A DNA stretch of 64,000 bases from Streptomyces hiroshimensis (GCF_014650335.1 NZ_BMUT01000002.1:700219-764218); one strand, 5' to 3'. Numbered from the stretch's first letter, positions 52,872 through 61,989 are shown. Numbers and translations are program-made. The notes: a model not told the origin generated them from the sequence alone.

Positions 52872-54357
52872 AGGGTCCAATCCGGGGTCGGCTTATGCGA
52901 GGGGTAGTGGCAAGGAAGTTACAGAGCCATTCCATACCAGGGACGGAGGCTCTGATCTCGTTGCGATAGCGGGTGGTGAGGTAGCCCGCCTCGTACAGCG
53001 CGACGAGTACGGCGCGTCGGACGGCAGTGTTAGTTTCCCCCTCGAAGCGGTGGCGGAGCATCTGAGCCTCGGCAATGGACGCGTTCTCTCCGATGTAGCG
53101 GGCGGCGAACTCGCGAGCGTAGTCGACCCGGTTACGGTCTTCGAGAATGTTCCACGCTGCTTCTTTCACTCGTTCGTCCTTGATGCCCATGGCGATGAAG
53201 TAGCGCAGGACGCGCTGCTCGATCAACGGGTGGGCGGCGCTTTGGGTGGAGTGCAGAAAGTGGACCAAGGCGCTCTTTACCTCGGGGGTTCTACTCTGGG
53301 CCGCGTTGAGGTACTTGAACACATGAGTGATGGCGTGGGGGAGGCGGGTGAGATTATCCAGGCACCAGCCGACCGCGCGATCATCTCTGATCCTGCTGAG
53401 CTGCCCGAGGACGAAACGAACCTGGTTACCGTTGAACGCTCCCTCTTTGGCGATCCTCTCGAAGTAGTTCACGAGATCCTCCCGAGCGCGCGGACGGCCA
53501 TACCTGATGGCGCCAGCCAGGGAGTCATGCCGGATATCGGTTTCGCGTTCCCGGGCGTCCTGGGGGTCGAGGATGACGGTCTTACTGGAGGAGATAGAGA
53601 GTCTTCTGGAGCGCAGTTGACTGTTCACGCCGAGGAAGAGATCGCGCAGCTCGCTCCAGTCGGGGTGGAAAACCTTGATGTCGTCGGAGTAGCGCAGGAA
53701 CCGGGCACTTTTCCGGGCCAGGTAGGAATCGACAGGAGTGAGGTAGAGATTGGCAAGTATGCCGGAGGCGTCCGGTCCTTGAGGCAGGCCCCAAGCATGA
53801 TTGATGGTCTGAAACCGGCTGAGGAAGTTGGTGATGTGACCGGCAGCTCGTTGGTCGCCGCCGAGGGCTTCTAGATCGTCTCCGAGGATGGCCACGTCGA
53901 TGTGCTCGTAGAAGGCCGCGATGTCGAGGTAGGCGACCCTGAGCGAAGTGTCGGAGCGGATGGCCTGTAGCGACTTTGCCCGGTAGGACGTCCAGTTGGA
54001 CCACCATCGGATGGGCTCGCCCCTGAAGCGGTTCCATCGGTAACTGGAGACGCCGGGGTGAAGCTGGCGGTCGATCTCATCGGCGACCGTGAAGACAAGA
54101 GCGTCGTAGATAAGCCGGTCTCGTGTGGAGAAACGAGCCAAGGGGCGCACAGTCAGGTCTGTCTTGGGGAAGTCGATGATGTTGGTGCTGTCTGGGCCGC
54201 ATGCGCCGTCTGCAATGGCCTGCTCCAGCGTCTCACGGTAGCCGCGTTCCCACTGGTGCCGGACGTCCTGGTACCCGATGACATCGGGCACCTCCGATTC
54301 GTCTTCTCCAGCTAGCAGCAGATCTTTGGCCTTGGTGAGCCTGCCGGAAAGATCCAC
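52858..54357 (-). CDS. Reverse transcriptase (UG/defence type), SLATT-linked
   Basis: A 499-residue RT. The palm motifs are in order: motif A AYLDIAAFYEHI with Asp145, motif B GLPQGPDASGILANLYL with Gln193-Gly194, and the catalytic motif C RYSDDIKVF (YSDD at 223-226, where YxDD is usual). After about residue 280 there is a helical C-terminal domain that I do not recognise. The GTG at 54357 is chosen since AAAGGGGGA lies 6 nt upstream; the open frame further upstream is non-coding in composition. There is no intron-maturase or DNA-endonuclease domain, so it is not a typical group II intron RT. It forms an operon with the SLATT gene. Confidence 0.83.
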   Translation of the reverse strand: MDLSGRLTKAKDLLLAGEDESEVPDVIGYQDVRHQWERGYRETLEQAIADGACGPDSTNIIDFPKTDLTVRPLARFSTRDRLIYDALVFTVADEIDRQLHPGVSSYRWNRFRGEPIRWWSNWTSYRAKSLQAIRSDTSLRVAYLDIAAFYEHIDVAILGDDLEALGGDQRAAGHITNFLSRFQTINHAWGLPQGPDASGILANLYLTPVDSYLARKSARFLRYSDDIKVFHPDWSELRDLFLGVNSQLRSRRLSISSSKTVILDPQDARERETDIRHDSLAGAIRYGRPRAREDLVNYFERIAKEGAFNGNQVRFVLGQLSRIRDDRAVGWCLDNLTRLPHAITHVFKYLNAAQSRTPEVKSALVHFLHSTQSAAHPLIEQRVLRYFIAMGIKDERVKEAAWNILEDRNRVDYAREFAARYIGENASIAEAQMLRHRFEGETNTAVRRAVLVALYEAGYLTTRYRNEIRASVPGMEWLCNFLATTPRISRPRIGPYAYF

Positions 54358-54610
54358 CGTCCCCCTTTGCCGAATGAAGTCGCCCCGCCGGGATGCTACC
54401 GGGGCGGGGCGTGAACTGGCCTGCGGTCTGAGACCGTGTGACTGGTCTCCCACCAGCCAGTGATGGCGGAGGCGCGGGCGATGAAGCGCATGGCCCACCG
54501 GTTGCCGTTGTGATGGCGTCCCGCTGGGGACGTGGCCGCCGTTGTCGTCTCCGGGCTCGGGTGGCAAATGGCAAACGCGACATGACTGTGAGTCCATCGC
54601 GGACGTCTTC
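54358..54610 (-). other. Structured region upstream of the RT gene, candidate non-coding RNA
   Basis: About 250 nt between the hairpin at 54615 and the RT start, with several nested inverted repeats: CGCCCCGCC (54381) against GGCGGGGCG (54403), and GAGACC (54430) against GGTCTC (54444). RT defence systems and retrons commonly encode a template or effector RNA beside the RT. No conserved RNA can be named, so this is a hypothesis. Confidence 0.35.
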
Positions 54611-54614
54611 AAAA

Positions 54615-54658
54615 CGGTGGGGGCTGCTTCCCTGGTACCAGGGAAGCAGCCCCCACCG
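54615..54658. terminator. 44-nt perfect palindrome, substitute terminator downstream of glnA
   Basis: The 22-bp arms CGGTGGGGGCTGCTTCCCTGGT and inverse are exact and meet at GGTACC. On the minus strand TTTT follows directly (the AAAA at 54611-54614 on plus). It lies about 158 nt after the glnA stop, so it can end glnA transcription and insulate the RT operon. Confidence 0.75.
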
Positions 54659-54815
54659 ATAGCTCTGATGCACAGCCAGGGAACTGCCGGACCGGTGCAC
54701 ACCCGGTGCACAACAGCCTGGAAATCGAACGGTACCAATGAGAAACACTGGAGAGTGTTTCCGCAGGTCACATCAAGTTTCCGGACCTCCAGTCAAGGTC
54801 ACCCGACCCCGCCCT

Positions 54816-54830
54816 TTAGATGTCGAAGTA
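54816..54830. other. Attachment-site repeat, glnA copy
   Basis: TTAGATGTCGAAGTA; on the minus strand it is the end of glnA, TAC-TTC-GAC-ATC-TAA. It is identical to the copy at 40239-40253 and overlaps the glnA stop codon. Confidence 0.88.
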
Positions 54831-56225
54831 CATCTCGAACTCGTGCGGGTGCGGGCGCAGCTGGATCGGGGCGATCTCGTTGGTGCGCTTGTAGTCGATC
54901 CAGGTCTCGATCAGGTCGGAGGTGAAGACGCCGCCGGCCTGGAGGTACTCGTTGTCCTGCTCCAGGGCGTCGAGGACGGCCGGCAGGGAGGTCGGGACCT
55001 GGGGGACGTTCGCGTGCTCGTCGGGGGCGAGCTCGTAGAGGTCCTTGTCGATCGGCTCGGCGGGCTCGATCTTGTTCTTGACGCCGTCGAGGCCGGCCAG
55101 GAGGAGGGCCGAGAAGGCGAGGTAGGGGTTCGAGGACGGGTCCGGGGCGCGGAACTCGACGCGCTTGGCCTTCGGGTTGGAGCCCGTGATCGGGATGCGC
55201 ATCGCGGCGGAGCGGTTGCGCTGGGAGTAGACCAGGTTGACCGGGGCCTCGAAGCCGGGGACCAGGCGGTGGTAGGAGTTCACCGTCGGGTTGGTGAAGG
55301 CCAGCAGCGACGGGGCGTGCTTGAGGATGCCGCCGATGTAGTAGCGGGCGGTGTCCGAGAGGCCCGCGTAGCCCTGCTCGTCGTAGAAGAGCGGGTCGCC
55401 GTTGCTCCACAGGGACTGGTGGACGTGCATGCCCGAGCCGTTGTCGCCGAAGATCGGCTTCGGCATGAAGGTGGCGGTCTTGCCGTTGCGCCAGGCGACG
55501 TTCTTCACGATGTACTTGAAGAGCATCAGGTCGTCGGCGGCGGCGAGCAGGGTGTTGAACTTGTAGTTGATCTCCGCCTGGCCGGCGGTGCCGACCTCGT
55601 GGTGCTGGCGCTCGACCTGCAGGCCGGCCTTGTCCAGCTCCAGGGAGATCTCGGCGCGCAGGTCGGCGAAGTGGTCGACCGGCGGGGCCGGGAAGTAACC
55701 GCCCTTGTAGCGGACCTTGTAACCGCGGTTGTCCTCGACCGCACCGGTGTTCCAGGCGCCGGCCTCGGAGTCGATGTGGTAGAAGGACTCGTTCGCCGCG
55801 GTGTTGAAGCGCACGCTGTCGAAGACGTAGAACTCCGCCTCCGGGCCGAAGTACGCGGTGTCCGCGATGCCGGTGGAGGCGAGGTAGGCCTCGGCCTTCT
55901 TCGCGATGTTGCGCGGGTCACGGCTGTACTGCTCGCCCGTGATCGGGTCGTGGATAAAGAAGTTGATGTTGAGCGTCTTGTCCCGGCGGAAGGGGTCGAG
56001 ACGGGCCGTCGACAGGTCCGCGCGCAGCGCCATGTCGGACTCGTGGATGGCCTGGAAACCGCGGATCGAGGAGCCGTCGAAGGCCAGCTCCTCGGCCGGG
56101 TCGAACGCCGCAGCCGGGATCGTGAAGTGCTGCATCACGCCGGGCAGGTCGCAGAACCGGACGTCGACGAACTTGACGTCCTCGTCCGCGATGAACTTCT
56201 TGGCGTCGTCGCCGTTCTGGAACAT
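54816..56225 (-). CDS. glnA: Glutamine synthetase I (GSI-beta)
   Basis: The main ammonia-assimilating ligase, 469 residues, forming the dodecameric type I-beta enzyme in the cytosol. The adenylylation loop [11 protein letters not shown] holds the tyrosine that GlnE modifies. Active-site blocks [35 protein letters not shown] and [16 protein letters not shown] are present. ATG at 56225 is preceded by TAGGAGGAGTT. Its C terminus (EMYFDI) is regenerated by the inserted island. Probable control by GlnR at 56381-56396. Confidence 0.97.
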   Translation of the reverse strand: MFQNGDDAKKFIADEDVKFVDVRFCDLPGVMQHFTIPAAAFDPAEELAFDGSSIRGFQAIHESDMALRADLSTARLDPFRRDKTLNINFFIHDPITGEQYSRDPRNIAKKAEAYLASTGIADTAYFGPEAEFYVFDSVRFNTAANESFYHIDSEAGAWNTGAVEDNRGYKVRYKGGYFPAPPVDHFADLRAEISLELDKAGLQVERQHHEVGTAGQAEINYKFNTLLAAADDLMLFKYIVKNVAWRNGKTATFMPKPIFGDNGSGMHVHQSLWSNGDPLFYDEQGYAGLSDTARYYIGGILKHAPSLLAFTNPTVNSYHRLVPGFEAPVNLVYSQRNRSAAMRIPITGSNPKAKRVEFRAPDPSSNPYLAFSALLLAGLDGVKNKIEPAEPIDKDLYELAPDEHANVPQVPTSLPAVLDALEQDNEYLQAGGVFTSDLIETWIDYKRTNEIAPIQLRPHPHEFEMYFDI

Positions 56226-56342
56226 CCAACTCCTCCTAGCCCGTCCGCGAGCGGCCGGGGTTGTTTCGGTGGCGCGGTCCCTGTGCGGATTCGTGCAGGC
56301 TCCGCAGATGCAGTTCCCATGCAGTGGTGCGCGCTGGGGCCG

Positions 56343-56348
56343 ACCCTA
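56343..56348 (-). promoter_or_regulatory. Candidate -10 element of glnA
   Basis: TAGGGT read on the minus strand, giving an mRNA leader of roughly 110 nt. Streptomyces -10 elements of the TAgggT class are common; the assignment is tentative. Confidence 0.4.
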
Positions 56349-56380
56349 GAGAGACGGGATTTCCCGGGCATGACCCATTT

Positions 56381-56396
56381 GTTTCGCCGAGGTTAA
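56381..56396 (-). promoter_or_regulatory. GlnR-type operator upstream of glnA
   Basis: On the minus strand TTAAC-n6-GAAAC fits the GlnR consensus gTnAc-n6-GaAAc, about 35-55 nt upstream of the -10. A second GAAAC half-site (56422-56426, plus strand) has no clear partner. Confidence 0.55.
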
Positions 56397-56479
56397 CCGG
56401 GATGCGGCCGGGACGTGCCGTGAAACACGGTGCGACCCCGGGCCGAAGGGAACGAATGCGGGCGCAGTACCGTGGACGG

Positions 56480-56947
56480 GTGGACAACAGGCAAGCAATC
56501 GGCTCATGGCTCTCCGGCCCGCGCGCGGCCGCCGAGGAGATGGGCGTCGACTTCGGGCACCGGGGCGAGCGCCTCGGGCTCCCGGCGGAGGGTCCCGGCT
56601 CCATCGCCCCGCTCGGACGGCGCTTCGGCGCCGTTTTCATCGACTGGGCGCTGTGCATGCTCATCGCCTACGCCCTCCTCGCGGACGGCGAGCCCCAGCG
56701 GGCGGGGAACTGGGCTCTGCTGATCTTCTTCGTACTCAGTGTCGTCACTGTCGGTACGGTCGGCTGCACCCCCGGCAAGCGCCTCCTCGGGCTGCGCGTC
56801 ATCGGCGAGGGCGGCGGACGCCTCTCGCTGCCCCGCGTCCTGCTCCGCAGCGTACTCCTCGTCCTCGTCATCCCGGCCGTCATCTGGGACCGCGACACCC
56901 GCGGCCTCCACGACCGCCTCTCCCGCGCCGTGCAGGTGCGGATCTAG
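56480..56947 (+). CDS. RDD-family membrane protein
   Basis: A 155-residue RDD-domain protein with two to three membrane helices: APLGRRFGAVFIDWALCMLIAY, LLIFFVLSVVTVGTVG, VLLRSVLLVLVIP. The RDD marks are GRRFGAVFID and RGLHDRLSRAVQV. GTG at 56480 (MDNRQAIGSWL) is the usual start; the frame extends upstream without support. It is divergent from glnA, as in other Streptomyces, and the start may be leaderless. Function unknown. Confidence 0.82.
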   Translation: MDNRQAIGSWLSGPRAAAEEMGVDFGHRGERLGLPAEGPGSIAPLGRRFGAVFIDWALCMLIAYALLADGEPQRAGNWALLIFFVLSVVTVGTVGCTPGKRLLGLRVIGEGGGRLSLPRVLLRSVLLVLVIPAVIWDRDTRGLHDRLSRAVQVRI

Positions 56948-56972
56948 CCCGCAGGCGTAGGAAGCACGCAGA

Positions 56973-57028
56973 CGTACGAAGAGGGCGGGGCGGATCCTTC
57001 GAAGGATCCGCCCCGCCCTCTTCGTACG
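56973..57028. terminator. 56-nt perfect palindrome between convergent RDD and DUF4191 genes
   Basis: Exact inverted repeat of 28 bp per arm around TTCGAA. It lies 26 nt past one stop and 21 nt before the other, ideal for a shared bidirectional terminator. Confidence 0.85.
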
Positions 57029-57048
57029 CGTCTGCTCCCGTCGGTGCC

Positions 57049-57744
57049 TCAGCGGCCCTTCGGCATCCGCATGCCCTTGGGCATCGGACCCTTCGGGATC
57101 GGCATGTTCTTCATGGGGTCGCCCATGGCCCGCAGCCGGTCGGTGGTCGCCGTGACCTTGTCGCCGGGGACCACGCGCGGCAGCTTGGCCAGCGTCGTGC
57201 GCAGCTTCTTCAGCGGCAGCTGGCCCTCGCCGTTGCCGATGATGAAGTCGTGCACGGGGACGTCCGTCACGATGCGCGCCATCTTGCGCTTCTCGGCCGC
57301 CAGCAGGCCCTTGACCCGCCCGGGGTTGCCCTCGCCGATGAGGACGATGCCGGCCTTGCCGACGGCGCGGTGGACCATGTCCTCGTCGCGGTTGAAGGCG
57401 ACGGCGGGCGTGGTCGTCCACTGCCGGCCCATCTGCTGCTCCAGGATGGAGGCGGCGGCGCCCGGCATGCCCTCGATCTTGCTGTTGTAGGCGCGCTGGG
57501 CACGCTGTCCGAAGACGATCGCCATCGCGAGGAACGCCAGCAGGACGCCGAGAATGCCCAGGTAGACCGGGTGGCCGATCGCGAAGCCCACGGCGAGCAG
57601 GACACCAAGGGTCACGATGCCCACGCCGGCGACGACCAGACCGACCTTAGGGTCGGCCTCTCGCGTCAGCTTGTAGGACAGGACGATCTGCTGCAGTCGC
57701 CCCTGCTTCTCAGCCTGCTTCTCAGGTGTTGCCTTCCTCGCCAT
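57049..57744 (-). CDS. DUF4191 membrane protein
   Basis: A 231-residue protein. It opens MARKATPEKQAEKQGRLQQIVLSYK, then a pair of TM helices (LVVAGVGIVTLGVLLAVGFAI and VYLGILGVLLAFLAMAIVF), a cytosolic domain with WTTTPAVAFNRDEDMVHRAVG, and a Lys/Met/Pro-rich tail. Synteny with lipA is conserved in actinobacteria. Function unknown. Confidence 0.88.
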   Translation of the reverse strand: MARKATPEKQAEKQGRLQQIVLSYKLTREADPKVGLVVAGVGIVTLGVLLAVGFAIGHPVYLGILGVLLAFLAMAIVFGQRAQRAYNSKIEGMPGAAASILEQQMGRQWTTTPAVAFNRDEDMVHRAVGKAGIVLIGEGNPGRVKGLLAAEKRKMARIVTDVPVHDFIIGNGEGQLPLKKLRTTLAKLPRVVPGDKVTATTDRLRAMGDPMKNMPIPKGPMPKGMRMPKGR

Positions 57745-57754
57745 AAGGCGAAGT

Positions 57755-58015
57755 TTACGTCGCCTGCGGACCGGGGGCCGCCACGGCCTCCAGCACGTGC
57801 TGTGCCTCGCGCCGGTCCTTGGCCCGGCGGCGGTCCTCCAGCACCGCGGTCCAGGCGTTGCGCCGGGCGGTGCGCTGGCCGCTGCGCATCAGCAGCCCCT
57901 CCAGGGCCCGCAGGGCCCCGGTGACGGACGGGGGCCGGACGGAGAGCGTCGCGGGCAGGGCGGAAGCGGCGCGGGTGGCTGTCGCCATCGCTGCGTGGGC
58001 GGGCGCGGCCTGCAT
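57755..58015 (-). CDS. Conserved 86-residue protein upstream of DUF4191 gene
   Basis: A small basic protein (SVTGALRALEGLLMRSGQRTARRNAWTAVLEDRRRAKDRREAQHVLEA), helical and without TM. ATG at 58015 follows GAGGGGA. It ends 10 nt before the DUF4191 gene start on the same strand, so the two form an operon. It is often found at this place in Streptomyces; function is unknown. Confidence 0.72.
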   Translation of the reverse strand: MQAAPAHAAMATATRAASALPATLSVRPPSVTGALRALEGLLMRSGQRTARRNAWTAVLEDRRRAKDRREAQHVLEAVAAPGPQAT

Positions 58016-58227
58016 GTCGTTGTCCCCTCGGGAGCGGAAGTGAACCAGTGGGCAGCGGGGGGCTGGCGGTGCGTACCGATGGAGAGGGCGGAGGGTGCGA
58101 GGACGGGGAGCGGGGGCGAAAAATGTACGGGCTCGCGTACGCAGTGGGAACTGCTGTGCGTACCCCCATCGTCACCGAACGGTGTTACCAACGGATGACC
58201 TCTTGGTCAAACACCTATGAAACGTTG
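58016..58227. other. Promoter region of the small-protein/DUF4191 operon
   Basis: A 212-nt gap (294 nt with the adjoining lipA terminator) between lipA's 3' end and the 86-residue protein gene. No gene is supported. Confidence 0.4.
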
Positions 58228-58277
58228 ACGCGGCCCATATCGTCCCCACCGCCTGGCGGGGGGAGATACGGGCCGCG
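58228..58277 (-). terminator. lipA terminator hairpin
   Basis: A 14-bp outer stem (one G-U) with an inner CCCCACCGCC/GGCGGGGG stem, located 33 nt past the lipA stop on the minus strand. Confidence 0.65.
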
Positions 58278-58309
58278 TCCACTGCCGTGCCGAGAGGCGT
58301 CGATGCAGG

Positions 58310-59275
58310 TCAGACCGCCTGGGCTGAGGGCGCCGCCGCGCGCCGCTCCATCGCCTGCTGGTAGAGGCGGCCGGCCCGGTACGACGAACGGACCAGGGGG
58401 CCGGACATGACACCGGCGTAGCCGATCTCCTCCGCCTCCTCCTTCAGCTCGACGAACTCCTGCGGCTTCACCCAGCGCTCCACCGGGTGGTGCCGCGGCG
58501 ACGGCCGCAGGTACTGGGTGATGGTGATGAGCTCGCAGCCCGCCTCGTGCAGGTCGCGCAGGGCCTCGCTGACCTCGGCGCGCTCCTCGCCCATGCCCAG
58601 GATCAGGTTGGACTTGGTCACCAGCCCGGCCTCGCGGGCCTTGGTGATGACCTCCAGCGAGCGCTCGTAGCGGAAGCCGGGGCGGATGCGCCGGAAGATC
58701 CGGGGGACGGTCTCGACGTTGTGCGCGAAGACCTCGGGGCGCGAGGCGAAGACCTCTTCCAGCAGCTCGGGGACCGCGTTGAAGTCCGGCGCGAGCAGCT
58801 CGACCTTGGTGCGGCCGCCCTCGCGGCCGGCCGTCTGCTCATGGATCTGGCGCACGGTCTCGGCGTACAGCCAGGCGCCGCCGTCGGCCAGGTCGTCGCG
58901 GGCGACGCCGGTGATCGTGGCGTAGTTCAGGTCCATCGTGACGACGGACTCGCCGACGCGGCGCGGCTCGTCCCGGTCCAGGGCCTGGGGCTTGCCGGTG
59001 TCGATCTGGCAGAAGTCACAGCGCCGGGTGCACTGGTCGCCGCCGATGAGGAACGTCGCCTCGCGGTCTTCCCAGCACTCGTAGATGTTGGGGCAGCCCG
59101 CCTCCTGGCAGACGGTGTGCAGACCCTCGCGCTTCACCAGGCCCTGCAGCTCGGTGTACTCGGGGCCCATCTTCGCCCGGGTCTTGATCCACTCGGGCTT
59201 GCGCTCGATGGGGGTCTGGGCGTTGCGGACCTCCAAGCGCAGCATCTTGCGTCCGTCGGGTGCGACTGCCGACAC
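58310..59275 (-). CDS. lipA: Lipoyl synthase
   Basis: Radical SAM enzyme of 321 residues that inserts two sulfurs into octanoyl groups on E2/GcvH lipoyl domains. The auxiliary cluster is [15 protein letters not shown] and the radical-SAM cluster is CTRRCDFCQ. The family end (RSSYRAG) holds the conserved serine cluster ligand. GTG at 59275 with GGGAG at good spacing. lipB lies 134 nt upstream on the same strand, so both can be cotranscribed. Confidence 0.97.
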   Translation of the reverse strand: MSAVAPDGRKMLRLEVRNAQTPIERKPEWIKTRAKMGPEYTELQGLVKREGLHTVCQEAGCPNIYECWEDREATFLIGGDQCTRRCDFCQIDTGKPQALDRDEPRRVGESVVTMDLNYATITGVARDDLADGGAWLYAETVRQIHEQTAGREGGRTKVELLAPDFNAVPELLEEVFASRPEVFAHNVETVPRIFRRIRPGFRYERSLEVITKAREAGLVTKSNLILGMGEERAEVSEALRDLHEAGCELITITQYLRPSPRHHPVERWVKPQEFVELKEEAEEIGYAGVMSGPLVRSSYRAGRLYQQAMERRAAAPSAQAV

Positions 59276-59409
59276 GTCCGGCTCCCTATGGCTTCGATTC
59301 TTCGGCGGACACCAGGGTACGCCCGATATTTCCTACGCTCTTACTCGTATGCCCAGGGCAACTCATGGAACCCGGGACGCATTCCCCCCACCGGCCGTCA
59401 CCGGCGCGG

Positions 59410-60207
59410 CTAGCCCGCCGCGCTCTCCACGGCCCGCGGAAGCGGCTCCGCCGTCTCCAGGATCTCCCGCAGGTGCTTCTCCACCACGGGCAGGACCTCT
59501 CTCACCGGGACCCGCCGGCCCAGCTCGTTCGAGAGCGAGGTCACGCCCGCGTCCCGGATGCCGCAGGGCACGATCCGGTCGAACCAGGTGTTGTCAGGAT
59601 CACAGTTCAGCGCGAAGCCGTGCATCGTGACGCCCTTGGCGATCCGGATGCCGATCGCGGCCAGCTTGCGGTCCTCGCGGCGCTGGCCGGCGTTGGACGG
59701 GGCGTACTCCGGGCCGTTCAGCCGGGGGTCGAACTCCTCGTCCGTCAGCCGCGGGTCGAAGTCCAGGGACAGGCCGCCGACCGCGGGGCGCTCCTCGACG
59801 GGGTCGCCCAGCACCCACACGCCGCTGCGGCCCTCGACGCGCGTGGTCGCGACGCCCAGCTCGGCGCAGGCGCGGATGAGCGCCTCCTCCAGCCGGCGGA
59901 CATGGGCGATCACGTCCACCGGGCGCGGCAGCTTGAGGATGGGGTAGCCGACGAGCTGACCCGGGCCGTGCCAGGTGATCTTCCCGCCGCGGTCGACGTC
60001 GACGACGGGGGTGCCGTCCAGGGGGCGCTCGCTGTCCTCCGTGCGCCGTCCCGCGGTGTAGACCGCCGGGTGCTCCAGCAGCAGGCAGGTGTCCGGGACC
60101 TCGTCCGCGAACCGGGCGGCGTGGACCCGGCGCTGCTCCTGCCAAGCCTCCTGATACTCGACGGCGTCCGCCCCGAAGCCCAGGTGGACGAAGCGCAGCT
60201 CATTCAC
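59410..60207 (-). CDS. lipB: Octanoyl-[acyl carrier protein]:protein N-octanoyltransferase
   Basis: LipB of 265 residues transfers octanoate from ACP to lipoyl domains. Family motifs: [53 protein letters not shown] with the catalytic lysine, and the catalytic cysteine in VPCGI. A short extra insert near residues 148-172 ([23 protein letters not shown]) fits actinobacterial enzymes. GTG at 60207 follows GAGGAG. Confidence 0.95.
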   Translation of the reverse strand: MNELRFVHLGFGADAVEYQEAWQEQRRVHAARFADEVPDTCLLLEHPAVYTAGRRTEDSERPLDGTPVVDVDRGGKITWHGPGQLVGYPILKLPRPVDVIAHVRRLEEALIRACAELGVATTRVEGRSGVWVLGDPVEERPAVGGLSLDFDPRLTDEEFDPRLNGPEYAPSNAGQRREDRKLAAIGIRIAKGVTMHGFALNCDPDNTWFDRIVPCGIRDAGVTSLSNELGRRVPVREVLPVVEKHLREILETAEPLPRAVESAAG

Positions 60208-60492
60208 GGCGGCTCCTCAGCTCCTCTTCGACTCTGCTCTGACCGATCCGGCTGTTACCGGTGGTCTCCGGCTGTGCCGGGCGTCCTTGCCACTGTACGG
60301 CGGCCCGCCGGCATCGCCGCAGGCGGGCGGCGCACCGCGGGCCGGGGGCGAGTGGGGTCCGGGGCGCCCTCCGGGTGTATTTGATCTGTCCTCACACGAT
60401 CGGATGAATGCGGGGCGAAGGGAGCGATCAGGGCGTTGGGGACCGCTAAGTTCGCGCCGTTCCAGAACGAGATCAGGGAGACCGGCAGGCTG
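60208..60492. other. Divergent intergenic region, lipB/regulator
   Basis: A 285-nt gap between divergent starts. A TTG-start extension of the regulator (60436) is possible with GAAGGGAG further upstream, but the ATG at 60493 is preferred. No RNA gene or hairpin stands out. Confidence 0.4.
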
Positions 60493-61932
60493 ATGACGGA
60501 ACGACCCCCGCAGCGCATCCCCAACCGTCAGCTCGCCGCATTGATCGCGGAGGCGGGCTTCTCCAACGCAGGGCTGGCTCGGCGAGTCGATCAGTTAGGG
60601 CTTGAGCACGGCCTCGACCTGCGTTACGACAAGACGTCCGTCACCCGCTGGCTGCGCGGCCAGCAGCCCCGGGGCACCACTCCGGCGCTGATCGCCGAGG
60701 TCTTCACCCGGCGGCTCGGGCGGCGGCTGTCCGCGCAGGACCTGGGCCTGGACGCCTGCGCCCCGGTGTACGCCGGGCTCGAATTCGCCGCCTCCCCGGA
60801 GGAGGCCATCGACATCGTCAGCGGGCTCTGGCGCAAGGACTCCGGCAGCCACACCGAGCTCCGGAAGATCGCCTTCACCCCGGCCGGGCTGGTGGTGCCC
60901 AGCCGGGACTGGCTGATCGGCCGGGCCGACGAGCGGGTGGCCCGCGGCGCCCCCGCCTCCGAGGGCGGGCGGGTGCCCGCCCAGGGGCGCGGCCACCCGC
61001 CCCGCCAGCGGCACATCGAGCGCGGCCCCGGCGGCCGGGTCTCGATGGGCGACATCGCCGCGCTGCGCTCGGTCGGCGAGCTCTTCCGCACGCTCGACCA
61101 CGCCTACGGCGGCGGGCACGCCCGCCAGGCCCTCGTGCGCTACCTGGAGCACGAGGCCGAGCCGATGCTGCGCGGCACGTACGGGGAGGCCACGGGGCGG
61201 CGGCTCTTCGCCGCCGTCGCCGACCTCACCCGGCTCGCCGGGTGGACGTCGTACGACATCGCCGCGCACGGCCTGGCGCAGCGGTACTTCGTCCAGGCGC
61301 TGCGGCTCGCCCAGGCCGCCGGGGACCGCTCCTACGGCAGCTATGTGCTGGTCACCATGAGCCGACAGGCGGTCTACCTCGGCCACGGCCGGGAGGCGGT
61401 GCAGCTGGCCAGAGTCGCCCAGCAGGGCATCGGGTCCAGCGCCCCCTCCGTGGTGCAGTCGCTGCTGCACGCGGTGGAGGCGCGCGGGCACGGCGTCCTC
61501 GGCGAGGTACGGGCCTGCTCGGCGTCGCTGGCGCGGGCGGAGCGGGCGCTGGAGTCCTCCCGGCCGGGGGACGACGTGCCGTACTGGGCCCGCTTCTTCG
61601 ACGAGGCTCAGCTGGCGGACGAGTTCGGGCACTGCCACCGCGATCTGCAGCAGTACCGGGCCGCGGCGCAGCACGCCGAGCGCTCCCTGCAGCTCCGTAG
61701 CCAGGCGTACGCCCGCAGCAGGCTCTTCTGCCGCGTGGTCCTGGCCACGGCGCGGCTGGGCCTGGGCGAGCTGGAGCAGGCGTGCCAGCTGGGCGCGGAG
61801 GCGGCGCAGGCGGCGGCCGAGATGCGGTCGGTGCGGGCGCTGGAGTACATCCGCGACTTCGAACGGCGGCTGGAGCCGTACCGGGATGCGGCGGCGGTCC
61901 GGGCGTACCGGGAGAAGGTGGCGGCGCTGTAG
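60493..61932 (+). CDS. Helix-turn-helix regulator with TPR-like repeats (NsdA-like)
   Basis: A 479-residue protein of the streptomycete family that includes NsdA-type negative regulators of sporulation and antibiotics. The N terminus forms a helix-turn-helix (NRQLAALIAEAGFSNAGLARRVDQLGLEHGLD, SVTRWLRGQQPRG). The C-terminal two-thirds form helical repeats (LFAAVADLTRLAGWTSYDIAAHGLAQRYFVQALRLAQ). The gene resembles the island regulator at 50394 in plan. Target genes are unknown. Confidence 0.82.
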   Translation: MTERPPQRIPNRQLAALIAEAGFSNAGLARRVDQLGLEHGLDLRYDKTSVTRWLRGQQPRGTTPALIAEVFTRRLGRRLSAQDLGLDACAPVYAGLEFAASPEEAIDIVSGLWRKDSGSHTELRKIAFTPAGLVVPSRDWLIGRADERVARGAPASEGGRVPAQGRGHPPRQRHIERGPGGRVSMGDIAALRSVGELFRTLDHAYGGGHARQALVRYLEHEAEPMLRGTYGEATGRRLFAAVADLTRLAGWTSYDIAAHGLAQRYFVQALRLAQAAGDRSYGSYVLVTMSRQAVYLGHGREAVQLARVAQQGIGSSAPSVVQSLLHAVEARGHGVLGEVRACSASLARAERALESSRPGDDVPYWARFFDEAQLADEFGHCHRDLQQYRAAAQHAERSLQLRSQAYARSRLFCRVVLATARLGLGELEQACQLGAEAAQAAAEMRSVRALEYIRDFERRLEPYRDAAAVRAYREKVAAL

Positions 61933-61989
61933 CCCTCGCGGGCGGCGGTGGGGGCATTCCCGGGCGTGCGGCTGAGCCTGAGGCCTGTT

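Larger units (their letters stand above)
40239..54830. mobile_element. 14.6-kb integrated island in the 3' end of glnA
   Basis: The island is bounded by a 15-bp direct repeat, TTAGATGTCGAAGTA. The right copy is the last five codons including stop of glnA (read in reverse); the left copy lies next to the displaced glnA terminator and encodes the same YFDI-stop end. The similarity extends loosely beyond the 15 bp. Inside are a decayed tyrosine recombinase, a restriction-modification enzyme, a reverse transcriptase with SLATT partner, regulators and unknown genes, with no phage structural or conjugation genes. The core synteny resumes on each side. Integration by a tyrosine recombinase is inferred from the repeat and the relict integrase. 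Confidence 0.88.

Noticed and set aside
54358..54771. N-terminal extension of the reverse transcriptase to an ATG at 54771
   Set aside because: The extension has non-coding composition and crosses the 44-nt palindromic terminator. A GTG with an excellent ribosome site at 54357 explains the start.
40239..54830. Prophage or conjugative element
   Set aside because: No capsid, terminase, tail, relaxase, FtsK/TraB-type transfer gene or replication gene was seen; only a relict integrase supports mobility.
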